Shown piece after piece: positions 5,628 through 6,046 of a stretch of DNA of 6,046 nt (positions within the stretch are counted from its first letter, which is position 1; each line of letters begins with the position of its first letter). The notes under the pieces are model-generated. The model was given only the letters and a program-made list of their open reading frames with translations. It had not been told where the DNA came from and searched no databases. The DNA is from an uncultured Lactobacillus sp. (lineage in GTDB: Bacteria; Bacillota; Bacilli; Lactobacillales; Lactobacillaceae), in the NCBI GenBank assembly GCA_947252915.1, contig CAMXWI010000060.1, positions 1-6,046 of the forward strand, written 5' to 3'. A program made the position numbers and the translations under genes.

Positions 5628-5636
5628 TGATAGAAT
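5628..5636 (+). promoter_or_regulatory. Extended -10 promoter of the YisL-like gene
   Basis: TGATAGAAT is an extended -10: TG at 5628-5629 and TAGAAT (five of six) at 5631-5636. No good -35 is found. It would start near 5643, giving a leader of about 23 nt with AAAGGA (5653-5658) 7 nt before the ATG. It has the same form as the PBP gene promoter. Confidence 0.6.
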
Positions 5637-5665
5637 GTTGCTAAACAGTTATAAAGGAAATTACT

Positions 5666-5998
5666 ATGAAAAACATCTATCTGTTTATTTGTTGCGGAAT
5701 TTTATTATTTATCAGTGTTACTTGTGGAATGCATTCTACGATTGATAAACGCACTAGTAGATGGCTCGTAATTACCAGAATCATTATTCTTGCAATGCTC
5801 GTGGGTAAAATTGTTCTCTTCTTATTGACTTTACCGATTATTAGTTGGCGTCTGCTCATTCAGACTGTTGCTTTAATCATCCTATTTGTGATGGTTGAAA
5901 TGATCTTTCACCGAAAGTTATTAACTTTCGGAGTTCCATGGCTTGCTTTTATTTTAGAAGCTACAACTTTTGTAGTTAGTCTTATTTGTATTTTTTAA
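5666..5998 (+). CDS. Small four-helix membrane protein, YisL/DUF1516-like
   Basis: This 110-residue, very hydrophobic protein has four predicted membrane segments at about 3-21, 33-57, 61-81 and 89-110. The first is an uncleaved-looking N-terminal helix (IYLFICCGILLFISVT). Charged residues cluster in the loop at 26-32 (IDKRTSR) and near 82-84 (HRK). The pattern of a short loop, RIIILAMLVGKIV, then VMVEMIFHRK and a final helix recalls the YisL (DUF1516) family of about 118 residues, of unknown function. The match is from memory of B. subtilis YisL and is moderate, since loops differ. A ribosome binding site (AAAGGA, 7 nt) and divergent promoter support it as a real gene. An 11-codon opposite-strand ORF start is not competitive. 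A strong palindrome lies inside at 5911-5931. No terminator follows before the next promoter and tRNA. Confidence 0.8.
   Translation: MKNIYLFICCGILLFISVTCGMHSTIDKRTSRWLVITRIIILAMLVGKIVLFLLTLPIISWRLLIQTVALIILFVMVEMIFHRKLLTFGVPWLAFILEATTFVVSLICIF
5911..5931. repeat. Perfect 10-bp inverted repeat inside the YisL-like gene
   Basis: CCGAAAGTTA (5911-5920) and TAACTTTCGG (5922-5931) are exact complements around one central T. The RNA can form an 8-bp stem with loop UAUUA. It lies in codons for the loop between membrane helices 3 and 4 (RKLLTFG). No U-tract follows on either strand, so it is not a standard terminator. Confidence 0.7.
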
Positions 5999-6013
5999 AG
6001 ACCGGTTTATAAT
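5986..6013 (+). promoter_or_regulatory. Probable promoter of the tRNA at the right edge
   Basis: A perfect TATAAT lies at 6008-6013, with a weak -35 TTGTAT (5986-5991) at 16 bp, which overlaps the last codons of the YisL-like gene. The expected start near 6020 lies about six bases before the proposed tRNA 5' end, a usual arrangement for a tRNA gene. Confidence 0.55.
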
Positions 6014-6025
6014 AGAAATTAATCG

Positions 6026-6046
6026 GCGCTCTTAGTGTAACTGGAT
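6026..6046 (+). tRNA. 5' end of a probable tRNA gene, cut by the window edge (possibly tRNA-Arg)
   Basis: GCGCTCT fits a 7-base acceptor strand, then T8 A9, a D-stem strand GTGT and a D-loop starting AACTGGAT with the conserved GG. Only 21 bases are visible, so no stem can be checked for its partner and the anticodon is not seen. The CTCTTAG...TGGAT pattern resembles some bacterial tRNA-Arg, but the isotype is a guess. The TATAAT box 13 bases upstream supports an RNA gene. Confidence 0.6.

Noticed and set aside
5677..5859. 60-codon minus-strand reading frame inside the YisL-like gene
   Set aside because: It is the antisense shadow of a hydrophobic gene with a better start, ribosome binding site and promoter on the plus strand.
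1..6046. CRISPR arrays, insertion sequences, prophage or defence genes
   Set aside because: No spaced direct repeats, transposase motifs, att-like duplications or unexplained long reading frames were seen. All sizeable stretches are covered by housekeeping genes and leader RNA.

Overview
The window looks like a housekeeping stretch of a low-GC Gram-positive chromosome, most likely a member of the Lactobacillaceae. The evidence is AG-rich Shine-Dalgarno sites before every gene, an arginine T-box leader, a YheA/YhaM pair, a PBP2a-type class A penicillin-binding protein and a DUF2187 protein. The genus assignment is inference from protein character; no search was run. I see no mobile element, CRISPR array, phage gene or defence gene.

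Layout. Almost everything up to 5533 is on the minus strand. From right to left in transcription order: a DUF2187 protein with a lysine-rich tail (5195-5533); a tRNA-Gly with anticodon CCC (5076-5146), whose promoter sits in the 3' end of the DUF2187 gene; an arginine T-box riboswitch (about 4833-5023); argS (3120-4811), closed by a strong terminator (3052-3086); a class A penicillin-binding protein (863-2956); yheA (456-806); and the first 132 codons of yhaM (396 to beyond position 1). Starting from a divergent promoter region at 5534-5665, a small membrane protein resembling YisL/DUF1516 runs on the plus strand (5666-5998). It is followed by a TATAAT box and the first bases of what looks like another tRNA gene, cut by the window edge.

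How the parts work together. The centre is a translation-supply block: tRNA-Gly, then argS under T-box control. The leader can be read in detail. It shows the AGUA/GAA specifier-loop frame, a CGU (Arg) specifier, the UGGUACC T-box bulge and mutually exclusive antiterminator and terminator helices. Uncharged tRNA-Arg should therefore switch argS on. The left part joins cell-wall synthesis (PBP2a) to a probable two-gene yheA-yhaM unit. That unit has its own promoter, whose -35 box overlaps the stop codon of the PBP gene.

No wholly new system is evident. The points most worth a second look are the tRNA-Gly(CCC), the 12-bp inverted repeat between its promoter and its 5' end, the crowded tRNA-terminator/argS-leader junction, a perfect 10-bp intragenic palindrome in the YisL-like gene, and the domain layout of the DUF2187 protein.
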